DNA from: Avena insularis
Taxonomy: Eukaryota > Streptophyta > Magnoliopsida > Poales > Poaceae
Length of the DNA stretch: 64,000 nt
NCBI GenBank assembly: GCA_023614405.1
Contig: CM042694.1
Coordinates: 358,560,975 to 358,624,974 of the forward strand
Direction: 5' to 3'
Under the pieces are notes generated by a model that saw only the letters and a program-made list of their open reading frames with translations, had not been told where the DNA came from and searched no databases. The first letter of the stretch is position 1; every line of letters starts with the position of its first letter. A program made the position numbers and the translations under genes. Positions 10,199 to 22,580 of this stretch are shown here, one piece after another.

Positions 10199-13100
10199 CA
10201 GATGCTTGTTATGTCATACATCACAATCCCAGGATTACCATTTTTGCGAGACATAACAGATTGGATATCATAGTACATCATCCATTACAAACCATACATA
10301 AGGTCTTACACAAATAAGGATCTCATGATCCAGTCTTAATACAACAAGTAGCAGAATAAAAGATAAGCGTAGCGGTGGGGTCCATCTTCAGGGGCACAGG
10401 CAATGCTGATGAAGGCAGATAGTCCTAGTTATCATAGCCATCTTGCTGACCATTATCTTGGTAGTCTCCTTCATAGTCTGGCCATGAGAATAGCCAGGGA
10501 CAAAAGCCATGAGTACTCTTTAACTACTCGCAAACTACCACTAACAAGTAGTATAGTTCTAAGTTAAAGTGCTAACTCTATGTTTAACTATAAAGTTAAG
10601 TTTGAAACCTAAGCTGAGTTCTGAAACAAAGAAAGATAAAATAAAGTTCTAGAATCACTTAAGTTGGGAAGCTATTGTCATAAACACAACCCTGTTGTGG
10701 TCAAGTCAAGATTCATCATTCATTTCATAAGTTATTTTGAAAACATCTGCCAATGAAACAGTATGGCCATTCCAACTGTCCATAACCGAGGACGCGGCTA
10801 TTCGAATAGTTTGACACTCTGCAGAGGTGGTACACTTTCACCACAAGATTCGATACACCTGTCAGGGATAGCCCTGAATCATCATACTTAGTATGCAGAT
10901 AATCAAACATAACCTTTCCTTTACACACCCTAGTATAAGCACCTCTCCTATGAGCATGGCCTCCCAACCATGACCATCTGTCATCTTGGGCACTGCATAG
11001 GTGGAAAACATTGAGAGGCAGCCTCAGCTCAAACTTCTCCCGCGAGGGAACTAATACTAATGCATATAAACTTCCGGCTAAGCCTTACCCAATTCAGGTA
11101 TTGTGGTTGTACGGTAAATTTGGAATGGTATTACATCCGAATCCAACTATCAGTTTTTATAAAAGGGCCAAGGCTCATGCCTCAACATTTTCATCATCAT
11201 AAACCATTTGTGTTTCTCAACACATGTCAAAACATCTCAATAGAATGACTCATCATTCCAAGGTTTTCACAATTCATTTTCACCAAGTGTTCCCATCTAT
11301 AGTGACTCAAGTTTTTATCTACTCTAAACTACTAAGTTAAGAGTGTTCACTAAGGTGGAAAGATGGGATCAATCTCATGCCATAGAATGACATCTAAAAT
11401 TATCTAAATAGGTCAAGTTTTATACTCTTTATGCTACCTTCAAAACAAATAAAGGACTTGGTGTAAAGTAAAGGAAATAAATCTTGGAAATAATACTTGG
11501 GGTAAATACTAGTCAAAGTGGTATGACCAAAGCATGCCTAAAGCATCTTTGCTCAATCATCTAGCTTAATTCTAGCTTGCTAAGCATTATACTTGCAAGT
11601 GTTAGCTTGCATTGTTAATGGTGGCTTGCTAATATAATTCTTGCAAGGGTTAGCTTGCCAATAGTAGCTTGCCTTGGTTGGTGCAGTGGTTGAAGTTTTC
11701 TTCCTCCTCTTGATAGAACTCCTCCTCCTCGAAAGCTTGGTCGGTACTATCTTCTATAAATACATACGGAGTACACAATCACCAAACAATACTTAACTAG
11801 TCTAATTAGCACTCTAAGGCATACATTTGATGATCTATTATCATCACAAGTTTTATTAATAGCTTCATTCTTTTTATTTAAGAAAAGTAATTTCTACTCA
11901 TTGAAAAATTAACTAAGATTTAATATTCACCACTTAAAATATGGGATCATGTGGACACATGTCATCACCACATATTCTAACATGTGGGAATGTGATTTAA
12001 GGGTTGGATGACAATTACTTTGGTTTAAGTTTAATATTTAATGATTTAAAGTGACTATAAATGCCTATATAGCATTCTTTTGGTACTAGTCCAAAGTCAC
12101 TGTGTAGCACCCCGGTAAAACCACTATTAGAAAATCGCTGTGTTTTTGTTTTGCACATCATCATGACCGCATGCTCATGTCATCATGCCACATTGCATTT
12201 GACCATCGTCATGTCATAACGCATGTTTTGCTAAAAGTATTTTCTAAAAGGATAATTTTGTTTTCTAAATATCCCCGTCTCAATTTCAAATTAAACCCTG
12301 ATTTTTTTTCTAGATCTTTTATTTATCTAAAACCTATTTGCAAAAGTCTTTAATAAATAAATAAATAAAAGTATTTTTTTTGAGGAGGCAGTCGGCCAGG
12401 CAAAAAGCCCAGCCAGCCAGCCTACCACCCTGCTAAACCAAACCCCAGCCTAAACCCTAATCCCCACCTACCCTCACCTCGCAGCCGCCCCATACCCAGC
12501 CACCTGACCGCATCACACCACAGCTCGGTGATCGCCTGTGAGCAAGTATCTGTGATCTGAGCAACGCGCTCCTGCAAACCCCGCCCGCCAACCAACGCAC
12601 GACACGCAATCCCACCCGGCCCCATCTACACGCTCCCGCACCAGCGCCTCGCTCGCCTCTCTCGCGAGCCAAGCAAACACGCCCACCTACCCCGTGTCGT
12701 CCCCAACCCCGCGACCCGCTGCTCTCACTCCCGCGATTCCCCACCGCCACGGCGGGCCCCGTCCTCGAGCCGCCAGCGCCTCCCTCCGCAGGCCGTCGTC
12801 GGAGCCCGGGCGCCCCACGACCTCCTTCCTCCCCATCGCGCGTCGTTGGCCTCTCCACCCCGGGCACGTCGCCGTCTGTTGCCGTCCTGGCCGTCCCTCT
12901 ACTCAAGCAGAGCCCGTGTAGGCCTCGCCTCCCCGCGGTCGCCAGAAGCCGCCGCATCCGCGCCGAACCCTGGCACCGCCCTGCAAGCTAGCCCCACCTC
13001 CGCCTCTGCGTCCCGTGAGTCGCTGTCAGGGATGGGCCTTTCATCCCGTTGGCCCTCTCGCATGCTCTCTGGTGTGGTGTTTCTAGTAGTGGTGTTGTCC

Positions 13101-16100
13101 CATTTTGCGTGATAAGGCCTGCTCCGTTCTGCCGTGTAATCGCTACCTTGCGTGGATCCATATGCAGAACATCGATAAGTTCTCCGTCGCAAGATGATGC
13201 CACCCGAAGACGGTGCCATGCCTGAAGAACCACGGGCGAGAACCGTCCCCATTACAAGATCTTCGTCCCGGAACGCCAAGTACTCCTACACGAATGACAA
13301 GTTCTCGGATCCGGTGATGCCGAAACACCAAGTTCTCCTCACGGATTCCGTAGAACGAACCCGGCGCCTTCCTCCCTCTCAGCCCCGAACCGAACCCCTT
13401 TGAGACCTCGGATCCGAAGATCCGAAGACCAAACGCCGAAGACCGATCCCCTAAACCTTCCGAGCCCCAAGACCTTCGACCCTAGATGTGTGACCCCTAC
13501 CTATCCCTATTTTATAAATGCTATATATAATTGTTGCATATTAATTTGATCATGTCGCATACATATTGTGTGGTTTGGGGGCATTATATTGATTCATCTA
13601 ATAATTATGTGTGTGTTGCTATTTGTGCACCCCTGCAGGGTAAATCTTTCTGAAAGCCGTGTCCGCAGTTATGGACGACTTGGAGCACAGTATCTCGATC
13701 ATAGACTAGCATAACTAAAATAGTGTTATAAATTAGACTTAATATGTGACTAGTAATCAGCTTCACTACAATGGAATGGATAATAAAAGTGCCAACAACT
13801 GGTGGAACTGGGGTGCATCGTGTCATGTTATACCTGCCTAGTAAGTATCACAACTCCAATGGAATGAAATAAAAGTGCCAACAACTGCTGGGTTTGGGAT
13901 GTCACATGCTAATTGTATCTGACTAGTAAGTATTACAACTATAATGGAATGGTTAACTAAAACTGCTCACTGCTTATGATATCAGGATGGCTCATGCTAA
14001 TTATATCTGACTAGTAAGTGCTGCAACTATAATGGAATGAATAAAACTGCCAACTGTGTGAGTTCCTTGGTTTGACTCTCTCGTTTGGTCTCGAGGGGGA
14101 ATACCAGGATGGGTATGATTGGTGTTAGTATCAGGTTGGTCCCGAATAGGTCTCTCTTATCCCTCTCTAATAACCGACAGTTGCATCGAGTCTCTATAGG
14201 TTGTTTAGTGCATCTTTGTCTTGCGCTTCATCCACCATACCTATGTAGGTGAGAGTGGCAATTCTAGCCTCATGGTGTCTTGCCTCGATCGACCGCTCCT
14301 TTTTCCTTTGTCGGCACCCCTTTTGTTTAACAGGTATAAGTCCAACGTCGTTAGCAGGGTTACCCTTCCGGCTTGGCCTGGGCGGGGTTATGGATGCCAT
14401 TGGTTCTTCTTCAGGGCTCTTAGCCCAATTTGATTCTTATCCGTACTTGGATGTTGTATCGTTTTCAAGGTGAATTGGATCTTTGTACTATATATCTGTA
14501 TTCTTGACCCAATGAGTCGTTGTTGTATATATATGTGTTGTGGGTTCCCTCGTGAACTATTGTGTAATGGTATTAATTTGTTTTCCACCCGCACGCAAGT
14601 GCCTGGTGGGCGTCCTTGAATCGTTTCTATGTGGGTTTGGCGGGAAGTGCTGAAATCTGCATAGGGTCGATTCGAGGGTGTTACACACTGCATGTAAACC
14701 TTAATATTATTACATATTCAGATAGGTATGGTTAAATGTGATTTTTGAGAGTTGGAATCAACTCAAAAGCTATCATGGTTGATTTTATAAAAATGTTGCA
14801 AGGTGCAAATGCTTCTGCTTTGTTATTTTTACTAGGAGAGATCTCTAACTCTAATTGTATTAAATCCAACGGGCTTGGGTAGATCTTTTCAGTAGCTTTC
14901 TAGCAAAATTTAAATCACTCCATTTGGATTTGTAAATCTCTCTGAATTGAATTTCTAACTAGGGGACAGAACTACGTTTAAACTAAAATAGAAAAATCCT
15001 AATTCAAACTAAATGTGTCACGCGGGAACGCTAACGGGCCGGCCCAGTGACACCACTGGCCTTGAGCACGGTGACAGGGGTCCACGGTCATGGCTCATAA
15101 CGCACGGCAGTGCAGGCGATGTGGGCCGTTAGATTAGAACGGGGATCAACAGCTAGGGCTCGTCGTCGATGACAAACAGGTCGCCGACGAGGTCGAACCC
15201 TAGCGGCTCGGTGGTGGTGCTAGAGGTGGGGAACGGTCAGTGAGGTGAGGGGAGGTGAGTGGTGTGCTGAATGGGGTTAGGGGTGGCCTCTATTTATAGG
15301 ACGACGATGCCACCGAGAGGCATGGGCGGCTCCAATGAGGGTGCTAAGCGGTGTGGCTCGAGGTAGGGGACGGTGGCTGGTCTCCTGGCGGTGCTCTACG
15401 GAGTAAATGCGGGCCTAGGGGCGGTGGTATGCGGTCGGACGATGCTCATGCTCTGAGCGGCAGAGGCGGCGGTCTCCACGGCGAGCGGTGGTTGTGGTGC
15501 GTTGGGCAGCGAACGGGCATGTCTGCGGTGTTCCTGGGGTCGTGGCGGAGCGGTGGACGCGGGATGCGGTCGAGGGGCGGCGTGTACACGCGTGTCGGGC
15601 GCGGCGCTCTGGCGCGTGCTCGGCATCGTGTAGACGCACTGGGCGCGGTGGTTCCTCGGTGGTCCACGGCTTGGCCTGGCTCGGGGAGGGGGCAGAGGGT
15701 GGCGGTGAGGTGTGAGCTAGCTCGTAGACATGGTGAGAGGGAGAGGGATTGTCTGCTGCGGTGGTTACAAGGTTTGGCCGGCGGCATGGGCTCGGGTTGG
15801 CATGGCATTGCTGCAAGGGGGGTAGGGGATGGGTGCTAAGGGCCTGGTTAGATCAAGAGGGGACAGAGGGATTAAATGGAGATCATTTGGGGGCAAAACC
15901 CTGTTGCAAACAGTGAGCTAGGATTAGAGTGTAAATCATGCCTGCCAAGTGTTTGAAGAAATGGCCGCAAGAAAAATAGTTTTGAATTTTGAAAAGATTT
16001 TTGGTGGGTGTGCTAGGCATAAGCTTGAGACTATGGGTGCCTGGGTTTTGAAATTTGAGCTTGTTTGGGTTGTTTTTGAAATAGTGGGATCTTCCCATAT

Positions 16101-16542
16101 GAATTAGATTCAATTTTCAAATGCCATTTAAAAATAGTGTTTGAATGTTTTTGGCAGATCACAAAGTGGGCCTTGGTACATCATTATGTGTACTAGCAAG
16201 GGGTGCAAATATCCACATTTGTTTCTCTTAGGTTTTGAGTACTAGGAATAGCCAAAGTAGGCATGCTGATTAAAATGGCACAAATGACCATTCTCTTCTT
16301 TTATTCATTTTGATTTGTTTTTCTTTGGGATTTGTTTGGGAATGATTTATATGATGTTTATTTCACCTAAGAATCATTTTACAAGCAATGGATCACTTAA
16401 TCATGGCACTTCAAAACAACTCCTATTTAAATGCACACACATATGAATCCTTTAATATTTTTAATTGGAAAAGTTTTTGTTAACCCTAATTTTTGATGAT
16501 TTGGATCTTAATAACCTTGGATTAAAGTTTTGGGATGTTACA
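10196..16542 (-). mobile_element. LTR-1: long solo LTR in the CACTA
   Basis: On the minus strand begins TGTAACATCCCAAAAC and ends near 10196 in ...GGCA. Without the nested LTR-2 it is about 3.76 kb. It shares a layout with LTR-4: minus-strand start TGTAACATCCC, a GC-rich block in the middle (15000-15880 here) and a conserved AGCCAGGGACAAA-GAGTACT-ACTCGCAAAC block near the other end (10490-10550). No gag or pol is seen, so I read it as a solo LTR. Very long LTRs occur in Triticeae large-derivative (LARD) families such as Sukkula, but I cannot confirm the family. ORFs in the GC-rich block (15351-15839 and antisense) look like compositional artefacts. Confidence 0.65.
12103..14685 (+). mobile_element. 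LTR-2: solo LTR nested in LTR-1
   Basis: 2583 bp bounded by TGTAGCACCCCGG and GAGGGTGTTACA, with a perfect 5-bp TSD cactg (12098-12102 and 14686-14690). No gag, pol or primer site inside. A GC-rich segment (12400-13480) could be the leader part of the LTR. Termini TGTARCRCCCC are typical of Tekay/Del-type Gypsy LTRs, which suggests recombination between the two LTRs of a former full element. Confidence 0.88.
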
Positions 16543-16642
16543 GTTCTTGGAGGACATGCATGTGGATGTTTTGTGTGGAGGGTGGACGTCGGTGCGGTGT
16601 GTATTGGTGTGCATGCTTATGTTTTTGAAGCCTTCTTATTGC
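16543..16642 (+). repeat. 100-bp direct duplication, right copy
   Basis: Second copy of 10099-10198, starting immediately after the LTR terminus GGGATGTTACA at 16542. The CACTA sequence then continues with GAGAGGGATG. Confidence 0.9.
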
Positions 16643-16913
16643 GAGAGGGATGATGTGTTTGCATGAATGTGGTGCATGAATGTTTGCAGGTGATGAAGAA
16701 GAAAGCATGTTGCTTGCTCTGGTGGTGCATGGATGTTTGCCGAATTGTCGATTAATTTCCGTTTCGGCAAATTTTTGCACTATCCATATGTCCCATTTTT
16801 AGGAGAGGTCTAGGAATCGAACCTGGCTCCTCCAGCAACAGCAGATGCAACACATCGTCGGCCACTGCGGTAGAGTTGTTTAGTTGACACATAGAGGGCA
16901 TCGTTGTTTTTGA

Positions 16914-16975
16914 CTAAGTGCCAAATACCAATGGTGCATATCGAGAAATATGCGCCACGGATATTTGACACTTAG
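16914..16975. repeat. Internal inverted repeat of the CACTA
   Basis: CTAAGTGCCAAATACC pairs with GGATATTTGACACTTAG around an inner pair GGTGCATAT/ATATGCGCC, the same core as the subterminal repeats. It forms a near-palindrome of about 62 bp, just before the GC-rich block at 16980. Confidence 0.8.
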
Positions 16976-17510
16976 CCAAAAATGCCTCGCTCTCTCCCTT
17001 TCTTCTCTCTCGTACAGAGAAACCCCAACCCCTCCCCCTGCCCCTGCACGCGCGATCGAGCCCCTGCCCCTGCTGCCGCCGCCGCCGTCGGAGGAGTCGT
17101 CGCCGCTGCCAGCCACCGGATCGGTCCCCCTGTCCCTGCTGCCGGTGAGCCTCCCCAACCTCTCCCCCTCCCTTCCCCTCCCCTTCCCTCCCCCTCCCTT
17201 CCCCTGATCCCCATGTCTCCGCCACCAGGAGCACCACCCCATCCCCGTGGAGCAAGCAGGAGGAGGAGCACCAGGAGTGTCGCCCTGTCCCCATGGCGCA
17301 ACTAGGAGGAGGAGCACCGCCCCTGCCCATCGAGCACCAGGCGCCTCCCCTCCCTATCAAGCACCAGGCACCGCCCTCCCCCATTGAGCACCAGGCGCCG
17401 CCCCCTCCCCCTCCCCGTCCACCACCTCTACTATGTCGTCGGCCTCCTCAGGTTGAGCTCTCCCTCCCCTCTCCCCTCTCTTACAGTAGGGTTTGCTCTA
17501 GGGTTTGATC
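16976..17510 (+). other. GC-rich CACTA segment with minisatellite
   Basis: Strongly C-rich DNA. From 17315 to about 17405 a unit of about 27 bp encoding P(I)EHQAPP is repeated three times in the plus frame starting at 17293. Long overlapping ORFs on both strands come from composition. It may be the first exon or promoter region of a CACTA gene, but I see no recognisable domain. Confidence 0.45.
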
Positions 17511-19759
17511 TTAGAGATAGGTTGATTCTTGGGTTTCAGAGTGTTCTAGAAGGTTAGATCAACATGTTTTCCTAGATCCTTTTTGAGTTCTTGGTCTGGA
17601 TCCACATGTTGCATATATTTGTGAACTTGGATGGGAATGGGATCTTCATGGATTTTCTGCAGCCTGTACATGGTTCGTATTTCTTGTAAGAATGAGTTTT
17701 TTAACTTTGTTATTAAGAGACTTGGTCGCATTGCCCTATAATCATATGCCGCACGCTGTCCAGCACATTTCTTTCTGTTGATTTCTTGCACAAATGTTCT
17801 TGAGCAGGGAAAGAAGCACTATGTGTTTTCTTCCATGTCACATGCATATTCGCAAAGGTGTGGCTATTTGATTTTTCTTCTTACATGTTCTCTCTATGAA
17901 GAAGAAAGACTTATCCATGATTATCTTCCCATGACACGAATAATCTTGTTTTAATCCTCTTGCAAACTGCTACAATACCAAGATTACAAAATAGTAGTCT
18001 GTTAGCAGGGAACCTGCTTCAATCTACATTATTGTTCAGTGTGGTTTATGTCTCTTCTCAATTATTATGCACCTAGCTGTATAGTAGTACCCTTTGGTCA
18101 GTCTCCTAGGCCAGCCACGTGGCGACACGCATTGGATGCATGTTTGAGAGGAAAAAAGGCTAGTCCATTTTGACCTTGCAGACATTGTCATTAACCAATG
18201 ACACATTGTTATCTCACCATCTTATCTCTTAATGGTGCATCTGTATGCGAGCTATTTTAGGACAAACATGGTTCATGTGGGGCTGCTTTAGGGTAGGCTT
18301 GTTATGATTTTCATCACCATTGATTAGCCAACGCCTGTGAGCAGCTCATGTCACAATTGCCCACCAAACCATCATTGTATCTTACAAGTTGATAGTGATG
18401 ACAGAAATAAATTTTGCCGTGTTAATGGGCGCTGCATCCATCTGCACCATCTCACTCACCTCTACTACTACAATGTACAGCTAGCTAGCTAGCCAAGCCA
18501 GCTGTGCGGAGATGAAGCTGTAGCCTTTGGTTGGAGTAATAAATCTCCTGCTGTGGCTGTGCATATCTGATTGGTACGTAGCTAGCTGCTGGTACCACAG
18601 GAGACGACTGGCCGCTTGTAGTAGTAGAGTAGTATCATGATTGCCGATGATGCGAGGAATAAAATCAGTGTACTAATCAGGATCTAGACGTCGACTACTA
18701 TGAGGATCTAGCGACCTTTTGGTGATCTGTTCCTGGATTTTGGCCCACAAGACCTTCAGAGGTCATGTGTTCCTCCTACTGTACCCATATGTACACTGAT
18801 GATGATATAGTATGTAGTACAGTTTGCATTAAAATTCATGTGTACCCATATGTACACTCATGTAGTACCCATATGTACACTCATGTGTTTCTCATTAAAA
18901 TTTACCGCCACAAATATTCCCAGGTTAGCCTCACCGGGGCACCTATAACCAGCAAAATGCAAAACTAGCTAAATTTGTTTCCCTTAGCCACATTTGAACC
19001 TGGCAAAATACACATCATTCCCAAAGCCAAGTAAATAGCATAGATTTAGTTCGGCACACACATCATCAATGATATGTGCCTACTTGTCTTTGTCATAGAA
19101 ATGTCAAAGCATGCAAGGTACATCTAGTGACCATTTTCGAGCTTAAGTTAAAAGGAACCAAGAATTTTTCAGTGCCTACTTGTCTCTGTCATAGAAACTG
19201 GTATTGTTTGAACCCACTATTAACATGATGTATTTTTTATGTTCTCTGAAACACTATCAACATGATGTCACCATCAGTATATATATACTACGCTACGCCT
19301 ACGCTAAGATTTTGCAGCTAGTGCTCTTTTTCTGTGTGAATTTGAGTAGTGTTAAAAAGCAGCTTTTGCAGTTGCCATGTATGTGTGTTGGTTTTTACCC
19401 TTCTTTTACAGAGATTCTCATAATATCATAAAAGAAAACTACACCTGAAGCTATTTTTTGTCCTAGAGCCTATTTTAGCTGGTCCTGGAGCTCCAGGACA
19501 TACATGGCACATTATTTTGCAGTAATTTGTAGTAATTCTCTGTATATGTGTGATCGGATGGTTGTGATCAATTTTGTATGAAAACTGTTGCAGGGAATTC
19601 ATTTGAGTTGTCCGTTTCTCCCGAAGTGTTGATTCACTTCCGTTTCGGTTGAGAAATGGGCACTCCTAGGTCAAAAAAAAACAAAGGTCATGCTGAATTT
19701 TTCGGTCGACTCTAGCTTGTACTAATTACATTGTTGCATTTTTTCTGTAAAGAGCAAAC
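17511..19759 (+). other. CACTA noncoding stretch before the gene
   Basis: About 2.2 kb without a convincing ORF. Contains three copies of a 23-bp unit GTACCCATATGTACACT (18781, 18842, 18865), a GCTAGCTAGC-rich patch near 18480, and near 19605-19660 a CCGAAGTGTTGATTCACTTCCGTTTCGG-like partial palindrome that also occurs at 16738-16770. Probably promoter or intron sequence. Confidence 0.5.
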
Positions 19760-20791
19760 ATGTCGAGCGGAGACAAAGACGTCGGGGCTGGCCCTTCTCA
19801 GCCCATGAGCGTCGAAGAACGAGCAAGAAGAGCCAACCTCAAGTTTTGGCGGTTTGGCGATGACTTAAGCGGGTCCGACAAGGAGGCTGAAGCTACAGAT
19901 CACGATGAAGTTGACGAGGAGGCCCAAGCTGCAGACCAAGAAGATAACAAGGAGTCTGAATATGAGGAGGAGGCCGAAGATGGCGATGACAACGGAAGCA
20001 GTAATGGTGACGAGGAGGCCGAAGCAAGTCATGGCGGTGAACGCGTGGACGACGATGGCGCCTCCCCACCCGCTAGGAAGAAGAAGAATAAGGCGGAAAA
20101 GCAGGAGCGGACGCTACCGAAACTCGGCACCAACCGCGAAGAGTTCACCCTTGTGAAACTAGGTGGCCAACCCTTGGAGCCTGCGATGCTTGCCACTAGG
20201 TACGGCCTACAACTCGGGTGCATCGTGCGGGAGAGCATGAGTATCAACCAGAAGGACATAAGAAAGAACAAACGGTTGCGAGAGCTCCTCATTGGGAAGC
20301 TTCACAAACGGTACAAGTTCCCAAATGAGTACGATAACCAAAAGCTCAAAGGAAACAAGGTAAACAAGTTAGCCCTCACGAGGATGAGCACCGCCTTGAG
20401 CAGCTGGAAAAGCCGAGTGAAGAGGAGGATTAACGAGGGTAAAAGTTGGGAGGAGATAAAGAAGGCCGAGCCGATGCTCGACGAAGATGAATTCATCAAG
20501 TTCAAGGCGGACTGCACTTCACCAGAAGGTCAGGAATGGACCGAGTGGGGGAAGAGTATGCGGGAGCTGAACACAGGTAACCAACGTTGCGGAAGCGGCG
20601 GTTATCGAGGAAAAAAGGCCGTTTGGGCAAAGAAGGATGCCGAGTATGCTCGTCTAGGTAAAGATAACCCGTGGCACAAATTCGTGGACGAGCAGGTGAT
20701 GCAGTTTGTCCGTGCCCGCTACTATCTCCACCCCGAACTCAAGGAATTCGTTACCGATGACGATGATGTTAGGAAGTTCCAGAAAAAGCTG
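19760..20791 (+). CDS. CACTA gene, exon 1 (acidic N-terminus, plant transposon protein)
   Basis: ATG at 19760; 344 codons to a canonical donor (CTG|GTAAGG). Residues about 30-95 are very acidic (Glu/Asp runs), followed by a basic cluster ARKKKNKAEKQ that could be a nuclear signal, then a conserved block with GGQPLEPAMLATRYGLQLGCIVRES, KLHKRYKFP and W-rich helices (SWKSRVKRR, WTEWGKSMREL). This is the layout of the second CACTA gene in grasses (TnpA-like or Transposase_24), thought to bind subterminal repeats. No stop in the exon. The role is inferred from family and context. Confidence 0.72.
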
Positions 20792-20879
20792 GTAAGGAAT
20801 TAATCTCGGAGTAGATCTGTTGTCTCTAATTAAGTAATGAAGCCAAATTTCTAAATGGGATCACTTTCCTTCTCTTCAG

Positions 20880-22440
20880 ATCCGAAGAAAAGTCTTGTGC
20901 GTCAAGTGCGAGCTCATCCCAGGGGTCGACAGTGGACCCGCGGTGGGATACGCCCTTCAACAGGGCGACAAACGTGTTCAAGGGGAGGGCCAAGTCTGCA
21001 CCGCTGACTTCATTTGGCCGCGTGTCTGGCTGTGGTACGTACGAAAAGGTTGGCGACTTTAGGAAAGAGGACCCAAAGGCAAAGAAAGAGAGGAAGACCA
21101 CGGCGGCGGCAAGTGAAAAACGCGAGGTTGAAGTCCTCCGGGAGCAGATGCAACAGATGCCGAGGCTGATCGACGAGAAAGTGCAAGAGAAGATCCGCGA
21201 GATGCTTCCCAATGAGCTGTGGGAGGGGATCGCTGCTTGGAATGCAGCAGGTCGACGAGGTCCGCTCGTGGTGCCTAGCCTCTCCGGCAGCAACTCGATC
21301 CAACACGTGTTGCCAAACGTGGTGATGCCCGAGTCCGCCAACGTCGAGATGCACCCGGTCGCTCCGGTGCCCCCCGCCGGCGCCAACACCAACGCGCAGC
21401 CGGAGGTTGCTCTGGTGACACCTCCCGCCGGCGCCAACACAGAGCCACAGGTCACACCGATGCCCCCTCTCGCCAAAACTAAGGCGCAACCGATGGTGCT
21501 TCGTAAGGCATCTCAACGGGAGGATGATACCGGTGTCTTGACATTAGCCGAGATCAATGCCATCTCCAAGGTAATGACGCCGGCCAACACATGCATGTTG
21601 ATAACATTTCATCTCCTTTGCCTTTGATGACTAGCTAGCGCCATCTCATGATGCTTGTTCTTCTGCAGGACACTCCTTGCACGTTCTTGCATTATGTGGA
21701 CGTTGATCTAAAGGATGTTGGAAAGGGCACAATTATTCAACCAAATAGCCACACGATGCACCACAAGTCGATGGAGGATGATGTGTTCAAGGTCCGGCTG
21801 GCTCGGGTGTTGCCGGGGTGCGAAGATATGGACCCCCCAGCCAACCTCAAGGCGCTGATGATCATAAGAACCTTCAAGGTTGCTGTGGCTGGGTCTTGAC
21901 ATGGCCAAAGACCCAGATTCGGCTTGTGAAGGAACAACAAGTAACTCAGCGGCCACATGTGCCCTTGCCGCGGCGGCCACAACAACTAGTCACCGCCACC
22001 ACCTCTCATCACTAGCAATTGTTGGCCACCGCTGCACCTTTGCCTCCACAAGGCAAGGTCGCCGCTGCACTGCCGCCTCCACATGGCAAGGCCGCCGCCA
22101 CCGCCACCGCCCAAGGATGCACCTAGGGACAACATTAACGATGATGTGACAACCCAGATAAGTGGATCAACACCGGCGTCACCGACTCTTTGTTCATGCC
22201 AAACATGGACGAGCCCTACCGTGTTGCCGATGACCCAAATGCTCGTACCAGAACATGCACGTGTCTAGACTTCCATGGTACCCTAGAGGAGACGCCTCTG
22301 GATGCTGGTGCCGCTGGTCCTTATAAAGGCACCCAGGGAATCATTTTCAGCCCTACCACACTCCATAAGGCGGCGGATGAGCATATGGCTGCTAATGTCG
22401 AGACGAAGAAGCATCGCAAGAGAACCAAGAAGAATAAGTA
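20880..22440 (+). pseudogene. CACTA gene, downstream exons (Transposase_24-like)
   Basis: A second exon runs from about 20880 (acceptor TTCTCTTCAG) to 21570 (donor AAG|GTAATG), reading VDPRWDTPFNRATNVFKGR, a Lys/Glu-rich coiled stretch (EVLREQMQQM) and a Pro/Ala repeat region (PPAGANT twice). A third exon starts at 21669 after TTCTGCAG. By hand the phase of exon 1 does not join the coding frame of exon 2 at the nearest sites, and exon 3 hits a stop at 21897 with related sequence continuing in other frames to 22440 (ending KKHRKRTKKNK). I therefore treat it as a decayed gene; a different splice choice could rescue part of it. Confidence 0.6.
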
Positions 22441-22580
22441 GTCTTTGAGCCAGCCGGGTCCGAAGAGGCCCCGGGCTCAGGACGACCCGTTAACACAGCC
22501 CCTGAGGGCACCTTGACCAGGGTTCACATAGCTGGTCAACCGATTCTGAGTGAGGAGCTTATCAAAAACCCAAGTGGACG

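Noticed and set aside
12457..13403. GC-rich ORFs in LTR-2 that look like a plant 5' exon
   Set aside because: Lies within a TSD-bounded solo LTR; Arg/Ala/Pro/Gly-rich translation on both strands.
15351..15839. Overlapping long ORFs on both strands in the GC-rich part of LTR-1
   Set aside because: High GC removes stops in all frames; no domain, and both strands are equally open.
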